Shown: positions 7,513 through 15,255 of the stretch, in pieces
Layout: the number at the start of each line of letters is the position of its first letter
Numbering within the stretch: position 1 is the first letter of the stretch
NCBI GenBank assembly: GCA_020636445.1
Contig: JACJXV010000030.1
Location: forward strand, 1 to 46,408
Length of the DNA stretch: 46,408 bases
Direction of reading: 5' to 3'
Source of the DNA: Lewinellaceae bacterium
GTDB taxonomy: Bacteria > Bacteroidota > Bacteroidia > Chitinophagales > Saprospiraceae
Position numbers and translations under genes: made by a program
Notes under the pieces: model-generated
The model's input: only the letters and a program-made list of their open reading frames with translations
Told to the model about the DNA's origin: nothing
Databases searched by the model: none

Positions 7513-9024
7513 CTACTTCTTTGGGGTTTCGAGGCTGGCTAATGCCATTTCCCAGAGCGTTTCATAAGGCAATATTTCGACAATGATACTATGATAAGCA
7601 ACGTCAAGGGGTACGCTTTTTAATTTTTGGTAAAACCCAGCGGCCTTTCGTTGTGCTCCAGCCGCCTGAAAATCAGCTTCCGGAATTTTGAGTAGCATTT
7701 TCAGGAAATAATAACTGCGGATGGTTTCATCCTGCCGAAGATAACGCTGAGCATATTTTTCCAGCGCTTCCATCCGGTCAATAACCTGATCATATTTTTT
7801 CTGTTGTAGCATAAATAATATCTGAATAATCAACACGGGTATATTATACCCCTGTTTATCGCGCGAATAACGTGGCACCTCATTGAGAAATTTGTACAAC
7901 CGAAAATGGCGATTAGGTTTCCTTAACGGGAGATGACTAGTTGCCCGCAGATATTCCAGATAAGCTCCAAAAATGCGCCAGTTTTCCTGGTAATATTCTG
8001 GTAAAACCGCAAATCGCTCCCGGCTGATCACCGCATGGTAAGTTACCCAGGCTTCATCGTATTCACCCGTGTACAAGCACGAAAGGATATAATACCGGTA
8101 GTTGGCAAACCAACCAATGCCCTGTTCGCTGGAATGAATTTCCGCCCGTTGCAGGAGCGTTTTGGCCTTTTCTAATTGTCCTTGTTGCCAATAGAGGATA
8201 AACAGCTGCCGCATGAAAATACCCACCGCGTTATTCACCGTAAACCGGAAATGCTGAAAATAGTCCAGGGCCTCTTCGCAATTGGCCTGGGTCAGCGCCA
8301 GGTTACCATTAGCCTGGTAACCAATAAGACGGATGACATAGTAATATAGGCGTAAGCGGTAAGTATCATATTGTTCTACAACTTGTTGCATTTGGTCGCA
8401 AAAGGTCGTAGCCGTATGATAAATGCGATCATTTTCATCCAATTTCTTACCATAAGCCAACAGTGTTAACTGTACGTACATATCCTCCATATCCTGTTCC
8501 AGGAGAAAAACGGTCCTTAAGCGTTGATAGTCCGTTTCTAATTCCCGAAAACTCTTTTCATCAAAGAAAGCCGTAGCGTAGTGGACGCGGAGCATGCGGA
8601 TACATTCCAGGCCGAGTAAGGTCAGATCGTACCGCAGACTTTTGCGCAGAATATTCCGCAAGACATGGACTACTGAAGCCGAAGCCTCACGGCCCATCAG
8701 AATTTTTGCCACAGCCATTTCCTTCCACCCGCTGTAGTAGGCACGCCCAAGGTCATCCATGTTTTTTTGGCCCAGGTCGATAAACAAACTGGTGTTATAC
8801 AGGCGCTCCTTGAGTCGATTCTTCAAATCCTTATAGCGGCGATCCTGGGGAGTACTTCCGTAGAAATAAATAGCAGCCTCCTCATCAGAAGTGATAGACC
8901 CATCCGTCAGCTTTTCGTAAAACTCCTGCGCTTTGGATTTTCGTGGCGGCGGGTTACCAATAATTTCAATCGACTTAACCCGATTGCGATGGATGATATA
9001 AATAAGTTCGTGCAGCTCTTTCAT
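7513..9024 (-). CDS. Long alpha-helical (TPR-like) protein of unknown function
   Basis: ATG 9024 gives 503 residues beginning MKELHELIYIIHRNRVKSIE. The frame stays open upstream, but only with a TTG start and an unconvincing hydrophobic leader, so ATG 9024 is chosen. No catalytic motif, signal peptide or membrane segment is seen. The sequence is almost wholly helical, Tyr/Leu/Arg-rich, with helix pairs such as QLFILYWQQGQLEKAKTLLQ and YYILSCLYTGEYDEAWVTYH that look like TPR or SEL-type repeats. The N-terminal block with SDEEAAIYFYG, KDLKNRLKERLYNT and FIDL resembles a family of roughly 500-residue hypothetical proteins that I recall as expanded in Saprospiraceae; this is memory, not a search. 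It is probably a cytoplasmic scaffold. Its start region faces the secreted-protein cluster across a 558-bp gap. Confidence 0.75.
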   Translation of the reverse strand: MKELHELIYIIHRNRVKSIEIIGNPPPRKSKAQEFYEKLTDGSITSDEEAAIYFYGSTPQDRRYKDLKNRLKERLYNTSLFIDLGQKNMDDLGRAYYSGWKEMAVAKILMGREASASVVHVLRNILRKSLRYDLTLLGLECIRMLRVHYATAFFDEKSFRELETDYQRLRTVFLLEQDMEDMYVQLTLLAYGKKLDENDRIYHTATTFCDQMQQVVEQYDTYRLRLYYYVIRLIGYQANGNLALTQANCEEALDYFQHFRFTVNNAVGIFMRQLFILYWQQGQLEKAKTLLQRAEIHSSEQGIGWFANYRYYILSCLYTGEYDEAWVTYHAVISRERFAVLPEYYQENWRIFGAYLEYLRATSHLPLRKPNRHFRLYKFLNEVPRYSRDKQGYNIPVLIIQILFMLQQKKYDQVIDRMEALEKYAQRYLRQDETIRSYYFLKMLLKIPEADFQAAGAQRKAAGFYQKLKSVPLDVAYHSIIVEILPYETLWEMALASLETPKK

Positions 9025-9347
9025 AACCAGGAGTTTATAAATATTTAAAACACAAACAAATACCAGTAAGGGCAACAACAGAATGTCCCCAATCAACTTG
9101 TGTGCACGGAATAAATTTGCTTGACAACTCGCTATTAACGGTCCGATGATGGACTCGACTGCGCTTTTTTACTGCTCGATCAAAATAGTAATTATTTGCT
9201 CATCAATGGATTAAAGAAAATAATTAATTACTAATTAACAAAAATCTGATCCCGTATTTTTCACCAATTGCTGTCCGGGAGTATTCCTGCTATACGGAGC
9301 ATCTTTGAAGTGCTTCAATATTCATTCATACCCAAAAATTACCCATC
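9025..9347. other. AT-rich divergent intergenic region
   Basis: These 323 bp separate the helical protein (minus) from the plus-strand cluster. I see no gene, strong hairpin or repeat. There are AT-rich runs such as aataattaattactaattaac near 9220-9240. It presumably holds promoters for both directions, but no clear TTTG/TAnnTTTG pair could be placed. Confidence 0.5.
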
Positions 9348-9440
9348 ATGACAGCAATTCTCACGCTCATCTCTTTGTTTGGAGAGGTTTATTTTGCCGG
9401 AAATAATGCTACTACAGAAGGACACATTTTAGGGGTTTAG
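9348..9440 (+). CDS. Possible 30-residue peptide
   Basis: ATG 9348 to TAG 9440 encodes 30 residues: a hydrophobic first half (MTAILTLISLFGEVYFAG) and a polar tail (NNATTEGHILGV). It has no homolog I recognise and no strong ribosome-binding site. It stands alone at the head of the small secreted-protein cluster. It could be a real small membrane or leader peptide or a chance frame; the evidence is weak. Confidence 0.25.
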   Translation: MTAILTLISLFGEVYFAGNNATTEGHILGV

Positions 9441-9582
9441 TCCCTAGATTCCCTTGCCTTCCCCCAAGTATCGAGATTCATCCTGAGCTATTTTAACTAA
9501 AATCTTGATACGTAAATTTTATCATTTTCTGTCTCTAAGGACATTATTCAAACCGCCTATTTTGGCTTAATAATTTCGGACG

Positions 9583-9963
9583 ATGGCCCAGCAACAATTA
9601 CCCATAACAGGGACAGACCGGGAAATAGCAGCTAATATAGTCTTTGGCATTTTATCCCGGAAGTGTCGCGGGGAAGGCATCTGTAGTATCAGGCCTTATC
9701 GGTCGGTTAACAACAAAGAAAACGCACGACAAGTTCACGTTTTCATTACACGGAAGGGTGACCAGCTGATGTTCCGTTTATCTCCCGATGACTTATCCAG
9801 GAGTCTGTACCAGAAAATCAGCAGCCTATCACGCTTTACGTTGACCGAGCCAGTTGCGCTCCCGGACTGGCTAATCAGAGCCCTGGCCTGGCCACGCCAT
9901 TGTTTGCCCGCAGGTAGCTACCCGGTCGTTTGCGGTAAAACCAATTGGACGATCTTTTTTTAA
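9583..9963 (+). CDS. Unknown 126-residue protein with four cysteines
   Basis: I do not recognise the family. The protein has no signal peptide or membrane segment. The four cysteines fall into two pairs: KCRGEGICSI (Cys28, Cys34) and, near the C-terminus, HCLPAGSYPVVCGK. A Cys-rich knuckle of the form CxGxGxC can bind metal, but here the spacing is Cys-x5-Cys. The middle (QVHVFITRKGDQLMFRLSP) looks like a beta-hairpin. ATG 9583 is preceded by AT-rich sequence and the frame has normal codon use, which supports a real gene. It leads a same-strand run with the two small secreted proteins, the GLPGLI protein and the receptor; whether they share transcripts is unclear, because hairpins separate some of them. 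Confidence 0.6.
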   Translation: MAQQQLPITGTDREIAANIVFGILSRKCRGEGICSIRPYRSVNNKENARQVHVFITRKGDQLMFRLSPDDLSRSLYQKISSLSRFTLTEPVALPDWLIRALAWPRHCLPAGSYPVVCGKTNWTIFF

Positions 9964-10042
9964 CCAAGTACGGTTGTCCTCAAGCTTTTGTTAAAAAACA
10001 CAACTTATTCATTATCAATTTTTTAACCTTAAAACTTTAACC

Positions 10043-10315
10043 ATGAAGAAGTTTCTTTTCTTTGCGCTATTCTGCTCATTCAGCCTGCTTGCTTTCGCAA
10101 ACAACAACCAAATGCCCCAGCTGGAAGAATCAGGTATTTACCAACAGGTAGATGCCAGTGTGGTTGCAATTGATTTACTAGCAGAAACCTGCACCGTAAA
10201 AACAAAAACCACCATCACCAAACCAGATGGAACAAAGACCACGGTGGAGAGTGAGACTACCATCAACATGAGCTGCGCTGAACTCGTGAAAACCGCGATA
10301 AAAGCACTCCAGTAG
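10043..10315 (+). CDS. Small secreted protein, predicted disulfide-closed beta-hairpin (paralog 1)
   Basis: The protein has 90 residues. MKKFLFFALFCSFSLLAFAN is a clear Sec signal peptide, leaving about 70 mature residues. Cys50 and Cys78 bracket a strand-turn-strand of alternating Thr/Lys and hydrophobic residues with a PDGT turn (61-64). This is best explained as a beta-hairpin closed by a disulfide, formed outside the cytoplasm. The gene 138 bp downstream encodes a related protein with exactly the same Cys spacing. The function is unknown. A strong hairpin follows the stop, so transcripts may end or be stabilised here, which would allow high expression of this small product. The ATG follows an AT-rich leader. 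Confidence 0.7.
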   Translation: MKKFLFFALFCSFSLLAFANNNQMPQLEESGIYQQVDASVVAIDLLAETCTVKTKTTITKPDGTKTTVESETTINMSCAELVKTAIKALQ

Positions 10316-10325
10316 CCGTTCTCCC

Positions 10326-10370
10326 TGGAGCATCGGGATGCGTCAGAGAGGTACCCGGTGCTCCATCTTT
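10326..10370 (+). terminator. Hairpin after the first small secreted protein
   Basis: tggagcatcggg (10326-10337) pairs with cccggtgctcca (10354-10365): 12 bp including one G-T pair. The 16-nt loop and a modest T run (tcttt) follow. It may terminate transcription or protect the 3' end. Confidence 0.65.
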
Positions 10371-10452
10371 ACCTATGTAGTTTGTTAGTGAATAGCAGCA
10401 CATAAGGCATTCATTCCCTCACTTGTCATTATACAGATAAAAACGAAACATC

Positions 10453-10734
10453 ATGAAAACGTTCTTCTTCTCTTTGTTACTGGTAGTTGGATTAAGCGCC
10501 ACGCAGGCCCATGCTTCTACCCCACTTCCTGCATCTGCAGATACCATTCAGGAAGCAATCGAGCTTCTGGCAAATCAATTGAATGTTACCACCGACGTCA
10601 AAGAATGCACTTTCACTATTAAATCAGAACTAGAGGACGGTACCAAGATCGAGACTGAAGTTACTGTTTCGGACCTATCGTGGTGGCAGTGTACTAAGAT
10701 CCAGGTAGGGACTTGGTTTAGCAACACCTTTTAA
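10453..10734 (+). CDS. Small secreted protein, predicted disulfide-closed beta-hairpin (paralog 2)
   Basis: The protein has 93 residues with a Sec signal MKTFFFSLLLVVGLSATQAHA. Cys52 and Cys80 are 28 positions apart, as in the preceding protein (Cys50, Cys78). Between them lies strand, EDGTK turn and strand (CTFTIKSEL, then KIETEVTVSDL), with shared residues Cys-Thr, Asp-Gly-Thr-Lys and Glu-Thr/Glu. The rest has diverged, including a Trp-Trp before the second Cys and a C-terminal aromatic tail (GTWFSNTF). This indicates an old tandem duplication. The function is unknown. A perfect 13-bp hairpin follows. The next gene, GLPGLI, begins 81 bp on. Confidence 0.7.
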   Translation: MKTFFFSLLLVVGLSATQAHASTPLPASADTIQEAIELLANQLNVTTDVKECTFTIKSELEDGTKIETEVTVSDLSWWQCTKIQVGTWFSNTF

Positions 10735-10748
10735 TAAGCAATAGACTT

Positions 10749-10796
10749 GGGTAACCCGGATAACTCCCTGAGTTTGCATCCGGGTTACCCCATTTA
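10749..10796 (+). terminator. Perfect 13-bp hairpin after the second small secreted protein
   Basis: gggtaacccggat (10749-10761) and atccgggttaccc (10778-10790) are exact inverse complements around a 16-nt loop, followed by a weak T-rich tail. It separates the small proteins from the GLPGLI/receptor pair. Confidence 0.7.
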
Positions 10797-10815
10797 CCTT
10801 TCGATAACCTGAAAA

Positions 10816-11631
10816 ATGATCCTTATGAAACCGATAATTTTGGCGTGCCTGTTTATCGTGGGGCTAGCAGGTGCAAAAGCCCAACCCATCAAGGCTGACC
10901 TTTTTGTGGCCTATGACTATGTACACCAGTTTGACATCACCCAATCTCCGACAGTTGACTCGGTGGTTTTGTTTGCCAATGTTGACCACCAGGTAGCGCT
11001 TTATCGCAATGTATCCTACGGGAAGGAATCGGACCCCAAAGCCGAAGTTGAGGATGGCGATTTTGGGATGGTTGTACACAACAAAGTAAGCATGACCGAT
11101 GGTAAGGGTACCCCACTATTTACGGATTTCCTCCACAATGTCCTCCAGGAGCGAAAGATTACTCTCGTCAATGGCCGCAAAGAAGCCTTTATTGTCGAGG
11201 AAAAAGCACTAAACATCCGGTGGTCCCTGCAGGAGGAATACAAAGAAATCGGTGGTCGGTTCTCCTGCCAAAAAGCAATAGGAACCCTGCGAGGCCGCAC
11301 CTACGTCGCTTGGTTTGACCGTAGTATCCCTGTTCCGCTGGGGCCATGGAAGCTGCACGGCCTGCCTGGTTTACTTATTGAAGTTGAAGATACCCAGCAG
11401 CAGGTAGCCTTCCGGCTACGGAGCATCTCGTATCCCTGTAAAATAGATGCCTCCATTCATGCCCCCATTGAAGGCAAACACGTATCGCTGCAGGAATTTG
11501 TAGCAATTGAAGAAAAGGTTGCCGAGGGGTACATCCAGTATTTACAATCGAGAATGCCACGCGGTGCCGTTACCCGCATCACCTCGGTAAGCAAAACCCC
11601 GGGGTTAGAGGTGAATTATTCCTTTGAATAA
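10816..11631 (+). CDS. GLPGLI family protein
   Basis: The protein has 271 residues from ATG 10816. A second in-frame ATG at 10825 gives MKPIILACLFIVGLAGAKAQ, a cleaner signal peptide, and may be the true start. The family's name motif appears as HGLPGLLIEVED, preceded by the typical WFDRSIPVPLGPWKL. Earlier, CQKAIGTLRGRTYVAWF corresponds to the conserved region in which the target is described as being transformed. GLPGLI proteins are Bacteroidota-specific, exported, of unknown function, and often sit beside TonB-receptor-like proteins, as here: the receptor gene starts 10 bp after this stop. The pair is presumably co-translated. Its position after two small secreted proteins suggests, but does not prove, a shared pathway. 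Confidence 0.88.
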   Translation: MILMKPIILACLFIVGLAGAKAQPIKADLFVAYDYVHQFDITQSPTVDSVVLFANVDHQVALYRNVSYGKESDPKAEVEDGDFGMVVHNKVSMTDGKGTPLFTDFLHNVLQERKITLVNGRKEAFIVEEKALNIRWSLQEEYKEIGGRFSCQKAIGTLRGRTYVAWFDRSIPVPLGPWKLHGLPGLLIEVEDTQQQVAFRLRSISYPCKIDASIHAPIEGKHVSLQEFVAIEEKVAEGYIQYLQSRMPRGAVTRITSVSKTPGLEVNYSFE

Positions 11632-11641
11632 ATCCAGCCCC

Positions 11642-14308
11642 ATGAATCCATCAAGCATAATCCGAGGAGTACTGTTTGTTCTGTTGGGCCTAAGCACGCT
11701 TTCCTTATGGGGACAAATGCAGGTAAAGGGTAGGGTCGTTGACTCTCTCGAACAGCCCATTTCCTTTGCGCTGCTGGTAGTCAAAAACCCTGCGGCGAAT
11801 CAAATCCTTACCAGTACATCCACGGATGGTGCGGGAGACTTTTCTTTGTCCATCCCAGCGCCAGGAAATTATTTACTGGAAGCCCGTCGACTCGGTTACG
11901 CCACCATACAACGCCCTTTGGTCGTTTCTCCTGGGCAAGCCCGGCTCGAAATTCGAATCACCTTACCGGATATTGCCTATACCCTAGATGAGTTTGTAGT
12001 TCGTGACACGCGTATAAAAATGCAAAAACAGCAAGATACCGTAACGATCAATGCCGATGCTTTTGCCGATGGAACAGAAATAGTCATCGAGGATTTATTG
12101 AAAAAAATCCCAGGCATTGAAGTATCCGAAAGTGGCGCAATTAGTGTCCGCGGGCAATCGATAGAACGGGTGATGATTGAGGGTGATGATTTGTTTGAGA
12201 AAGGCTATGCTGTACTCACCAAAAACATCCAGGCAGACCTGATTGATAAAATACAGGTGCTTAACCGGTTTTCCAGCAATGCTATGCTTAAAGATGTATT
12301 GGACAGTGATCAGGTAGCCCTAAACCTACTGTTGAAAGAAGACCGAAAGGTGCCCCTCACCGGAAATATTGAAGGCGGGCTAAGTCCTTTGCTGGACAGG
12401 CATAGTACGCGTGTAAACCTGATTTCCATTCGAAAAAAAACCAAGCACTTCCTTTTTGGCAATGTTAATAATACCGGAGAAAATCCCACGGGAGACATTG
12501 CCAACCTACTCTATTCCAGCTCCTCGGTACCGGGAGAAGATTACCAGGCACGTAACCTCGTTCAGGTGCAAGGGGCACAAGCCCCGCTTGCGGATATACG
12601 GGCAAACCTGAATCAAACTGCCTTTGGTTCGCTGAGTAGTATCTTCCGCCCGCTGGATAAGGTCAAAATAAAAAGCCTGTTATTTGGTAAACACGATGTC
12701 ACAGAATATGCTAATGTAACTGTACGCGATTACTTGCCAGCATTGGCTGATTTTTCTTTTACCAACCAATTTGATGCCCGGGAGCGTAACAACGAAGCTT
12801 TTGCCCGGTTGTCAACGGAGATAGCTGTTTCGGAAACGGCAAGCCTGGAAGGTAGTTATAAATACACCCTGCAGCAGGCTAATTCGCAGGCCCAACGCCT
12901 TTTCAATCAAGTAGCTGCTACTGAAACACTCGCCAATCATGCTGTTTCCGGTGATTTGCAAATTCAATACACGCAAAAATTATCCGCCGGACGAGCCCTG
13001 GAAATAAAAGGTCGGTACTGGACAGATCGAAAACCACAGGACTATCTTCTGGATGGAACAATTTATCCTATTCCCAACCAGGATTCCCGCTGGGCGGACC
13101 AAGTGCAGCAAACTAGTGAAAATGGCATTGCCTTTGCGGGGTTGGAAGCAACCTACTACCAGAAATCAAAAGCCTGGCATCATACCGGTAAAGCCGGATT
13201 CAATTACCTGCAGGATAATCTGTCAAGCGGACTTATCTTTCAGGATCAGGGAAAGTATGCCCCATGGCCTGCGGCCGATAACCAGGAGAAGTATTCGATC
13301 AGTGACCAATTCATCAAATGGCGTACCAAATATAGTATAGGTAAAATCAGCCTGCTTGCCGCCACTCAGTTGCGATTGGTACACTATCAGTTGTCGACCA
13401 GAGAGCAGGGAGAACGCAGTACCGCATTCAATGTGCAACCTGCGGTAGAACTAACCTACACCCCTAACGATCGGCATGAGCTTCAACTCATGTATGCCTA
13501 CACCCAACGTGACCTTGGCCACGAAACGCTTTACCGCAGTTGGCTTTTGGCGGAATTCAACCGGTTTAACCGAAGTCAGGTCCGACAGTTTCAACTGCCG
13601 GGACATGCCCTCCTGGGTAAATATGTATTTGGTGAGTGGGGCCAAAATTTCCAGGGCCACGCCTCTTTTTTCTACAACTACGCCCCCGAATATATCGGCA
13701 CAAATTATTGGTTTACTTCCTCTTTTGTGGAAACGGAGTTTATTCCATTACAAAACCAGCATTTGTACAGCACCCAGTTGACTGCTGAGCAATTCTTTCC
13801 TTTCTGTAAGCTAAACCTCAATATCTCTTACGAACTGAACTACTCCCACTTTCAAAACAGCATACCTCCGGAGCAATTGGTTGACCTAGTCAATACCGCT
13901 AATGCTTTCAATGTGGAGATTCGCTCTGGATTTGGTGGATTCCTGAATTTTCATGCTGGGATAAACCAACGCTATAACAGCCTTTCCGGAGGAGCAAGTA
14001 CCCAGACTGTTCAGCAGTTGTTATTCCTGGACATTCAACTTCGACTCACAAAAAACCTGTTACTACAATGGAAAAATGAACGCCTGCAAAATCGGCAGGA
14101 TCAGCAACGACCCGTCGTTTATGGCTTTGCTGATTTGGACCTGCGGTATTCGCCCCGGAACAGTCCTGCCAGCTTCAGGTTAATTGCCAGAAACCTGCTG
14201 AATGTCCGGGAATTTCAAACCTTTCGGGTTGCTGATAGTTTTCTGGAAGCCCAATCCTTTGGAGTTATTGGTCGCTATGTGCTGCTTCAGTTCAATATGC
14301 GCTTATAA
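11642..14308 (+). CDS. Outer-membrane TonB-receptor-like protein with CarboxypepD_reg domain
   Basis: ATG 11642 gives 888 residues; an upstream TTG in the same frame would overlap the GLPGLI gene and is rejected. A signal peptide ends near LSLWGQ. It is followed by a carboxypeptidase-regulatory-like domain (VKGRVVDSLEQPISFALLVV, later LEARRLGYATI), then LDEFVVRD, a TonB-box-like segment. The plug has EDLLKKIPGIEVSESGAISV and VMIEGDDLF, and the remaining 650 residues are alternating aromatic strands ending YVLLQFNMRL, whose C-terminal aromatic-rich strand fits Bam-dependent insertion. It should import or display a ligand across the outer membrane with TonB energy. The ligand is unknown; the pairing with GLPGLI and two small secreted proteins is the only hint. 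Its stop lies within a TTATAA shared with the convergent esterase gene. Confidence 0.88.
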   Translation: MNPSSIIRGVLFVLLGLSTLSLWGQMQVKGRVVDSLEQPISFALLVVKNPAANQILTSTSTDGAGDFSLSIPAPGNYLLEARRLGYATIQRPLVVSPGQARLEIRITLPDIAYTLDEFVVRDTRIKMQKQQDTVTINADAFADGTEIVIEDLLKKIPGIEVSESGAISVRGQSIERVMIEGDDLFEKGYAVLTKNIQADLIDKIQVLNRFSSNAMLKDVLDSDQVALNLLLKEDRKVPLTGNIEGGLSPLLDRHSTRVNLISIRKKTKHFLFGNVNNTGENPTGDIANLLYSSSSVPGEDYQARNLVQVQGAQAPLADIRANLNQTAFGSLSSIFRPLDKVKIKSLLFGKHDVTEYANVTVRDYLPALADFSFTNQFDARERNNEAFARLSTEIAVSETASLEGSYKYTLQQANSQAQRLFNQVAATETLANHAVSGDLQIQYTQKLSAGRALEIKGRYWTDRKPQDYLLDGTIYPIPNQDSRWADQVQQTSENGIAFAGLEATYYQKSKAWHHTGKAGFNYLQDNLSSGLIFQDQGKYAPWPAADNQEKYSISDQFIKWRTKYSIGKISLLAATQLRLVHYQLSTREQGERSTAFNVQPAVELTYTPNDRHELQLMYAYTQRDLGHETLYRSWLLAEFNRFNRSQVRQFQLPGHALLGKYVFGEWGQNFQGHASFFYNYAPEYIGTNYWFTSSFVETEFIPLQNQHLYSTQLTAEQFFPFCKLNLNISYELNYSHFQNSIPPEQLVDLVNTANAFNVEIRSGFGGFLNFHAGINQRYNSLSGGASTQTVQQLLFLDIQLRLTKNLLLQWKNERLQNRQDQQRPVVYGFADLDLRYSPRNSPASFRLIARNLLNVREFQTFRVADSFLEAQSFGVIGRYVLLQFNMRL

Positions 14309-15238
14309 ACCTGACGAGGTGAAGATAAACCGCAAGGGAATATCCAACCGCCGTTGCCAGGCACGCTCTGAGTGGTCGGCGCCGGTAAATTTACGGGTTG
14401 TCCAGGTACTGCTGGACCAGCCTTTTTCCTGCATAATGATGTCCACCTGCTGTTGAAAAGGTTCATAAAAAGCATCAAGCGTTTCGGTCCCAAAATCGAA
14501 ATACAGCCGGTAACCCCGCTTGGGGTTCGGTAAGTGTTGGCGTAAATAAGCCTGAAAAGCCCCGGGGATAGGGTTATTGTCAGCAGAAAAAATGCCAATC
14601 CAATGCGTCGATAAGCAGGCCGCCGCCCCAAAGACCCGGGGGTATTCACAGAGCGCGTACCAGGAAATAAGCCCACCCATACTGGACCCGGCGATAAAGG
14701 TATGCTGACGATCGCGGTAAGTAGAATACTTTTTATCGATATATGGTTTGAGCTCTTTAACCAGGAATTTCAAGTAAGCATCCGACTTTATGGGTTCGGC
14801 AAAGAGCGACTGCGTCCCATTGCGTGTTGCTTGGTAAATCGCCTCTTGTTCTTGGGGTGTAAGTGATTGGAATGGCTGTTGTGGAAAATATTCACAGTGG
14901 CGTAGTGCTCCCCCATTCCAAACACCGACCACAATTACTCCCGGGATAACCCCTTCGGTCATCAAACTAGTAATAATCTCATCCACCATCCAGTCCTGTT
15001 TATTCCAGGTAGTCACGGAATCGAAAAGCATTTGCCCATCATGCATGTACAGAACAGGGTACTTTTGTTGGTCATTGTACCCCGGCGGCAACCAAATATC
15101 AATATTCCGAGGTGCGACATACCGGGAAGAAAACTGCTCGACCCGTTGCAGTGTACCGGCACTTACTTGTGGCAACTGGGCATTAACCTGGCAATAGCTG
15201 GTGATAATTAGCCCCAAAAAGACGATAACTTTTTCCAC
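14303..15238 (-). CDS. Secreted alpha/beta-hydrolase esterase (esterase D/enterochelin esterase-like)
   Basis: The protein has 311 residues with a signal peptide MEKVIVFLGLIITSYCQVNA. The fold is recognisable from RNIDIWLPPGYN, YPVLYMHDGQMLFD and the nucleophile elbow FIAGSSMGGLISW (Ser186 in Gly-Ser-Ser-Met-Gly). ADHSERAW near the C-terminus supplies the probable His and an upstream YFDFGTE region the acid. This esterase D/Fes-type family includes feruloyl and acetyl esterases and iron-siderophore esterases; in Bacteroidota many act on acylated glycans. With no siderophore genes nearby, a carbohydrate or general ester role is more likely, but this is inference. The gene overlaps the convergent receptor by 6 bp (TTATAA). 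Its start lies only 17 bp from the divergent DUF547 gene. Confidence 0.85.
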   Translation of the reverse strand: MEKVIVFLGLIITSYCQVNAQLPQVSAGTLQRVEQFSSRYVAPRNIDIWLPPGYNDQQKYPVLYMHDGQMLFDSVTTWNKQDWMVDEIITSLMTEGVIPGVIVVGVWNGGALRHCEYFPQQPFQSLTPQEQEAIYQATRNGTQSLFAEPIKSDAYLKFLVKELKPYIDKKYSTYRDRQHTFIAGSSMGGLISWYALCEYPRVFGAAACLSTHWIGIFSADNNPIPGAFQAYLRQHLPNPKRGYRLYFDFGTETLDAFYEPFQQQVDIIMQEKGWSSSTWTTRKFTGADHSERAWQRRLDIPLRFIFTSSGL

Positions 15239-15255
15239 AGTTGTAGAGTTTTATA

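Noticed and set aside
10043..10734. The two small secreted proteins as a toxin/antitoxin or bacteriocin/immunity pair
   Set aside because: Both have signal peptides and the same predicted fold, and no export peptidase, double-Gly leader or immunity-like membrane protein is nearby.
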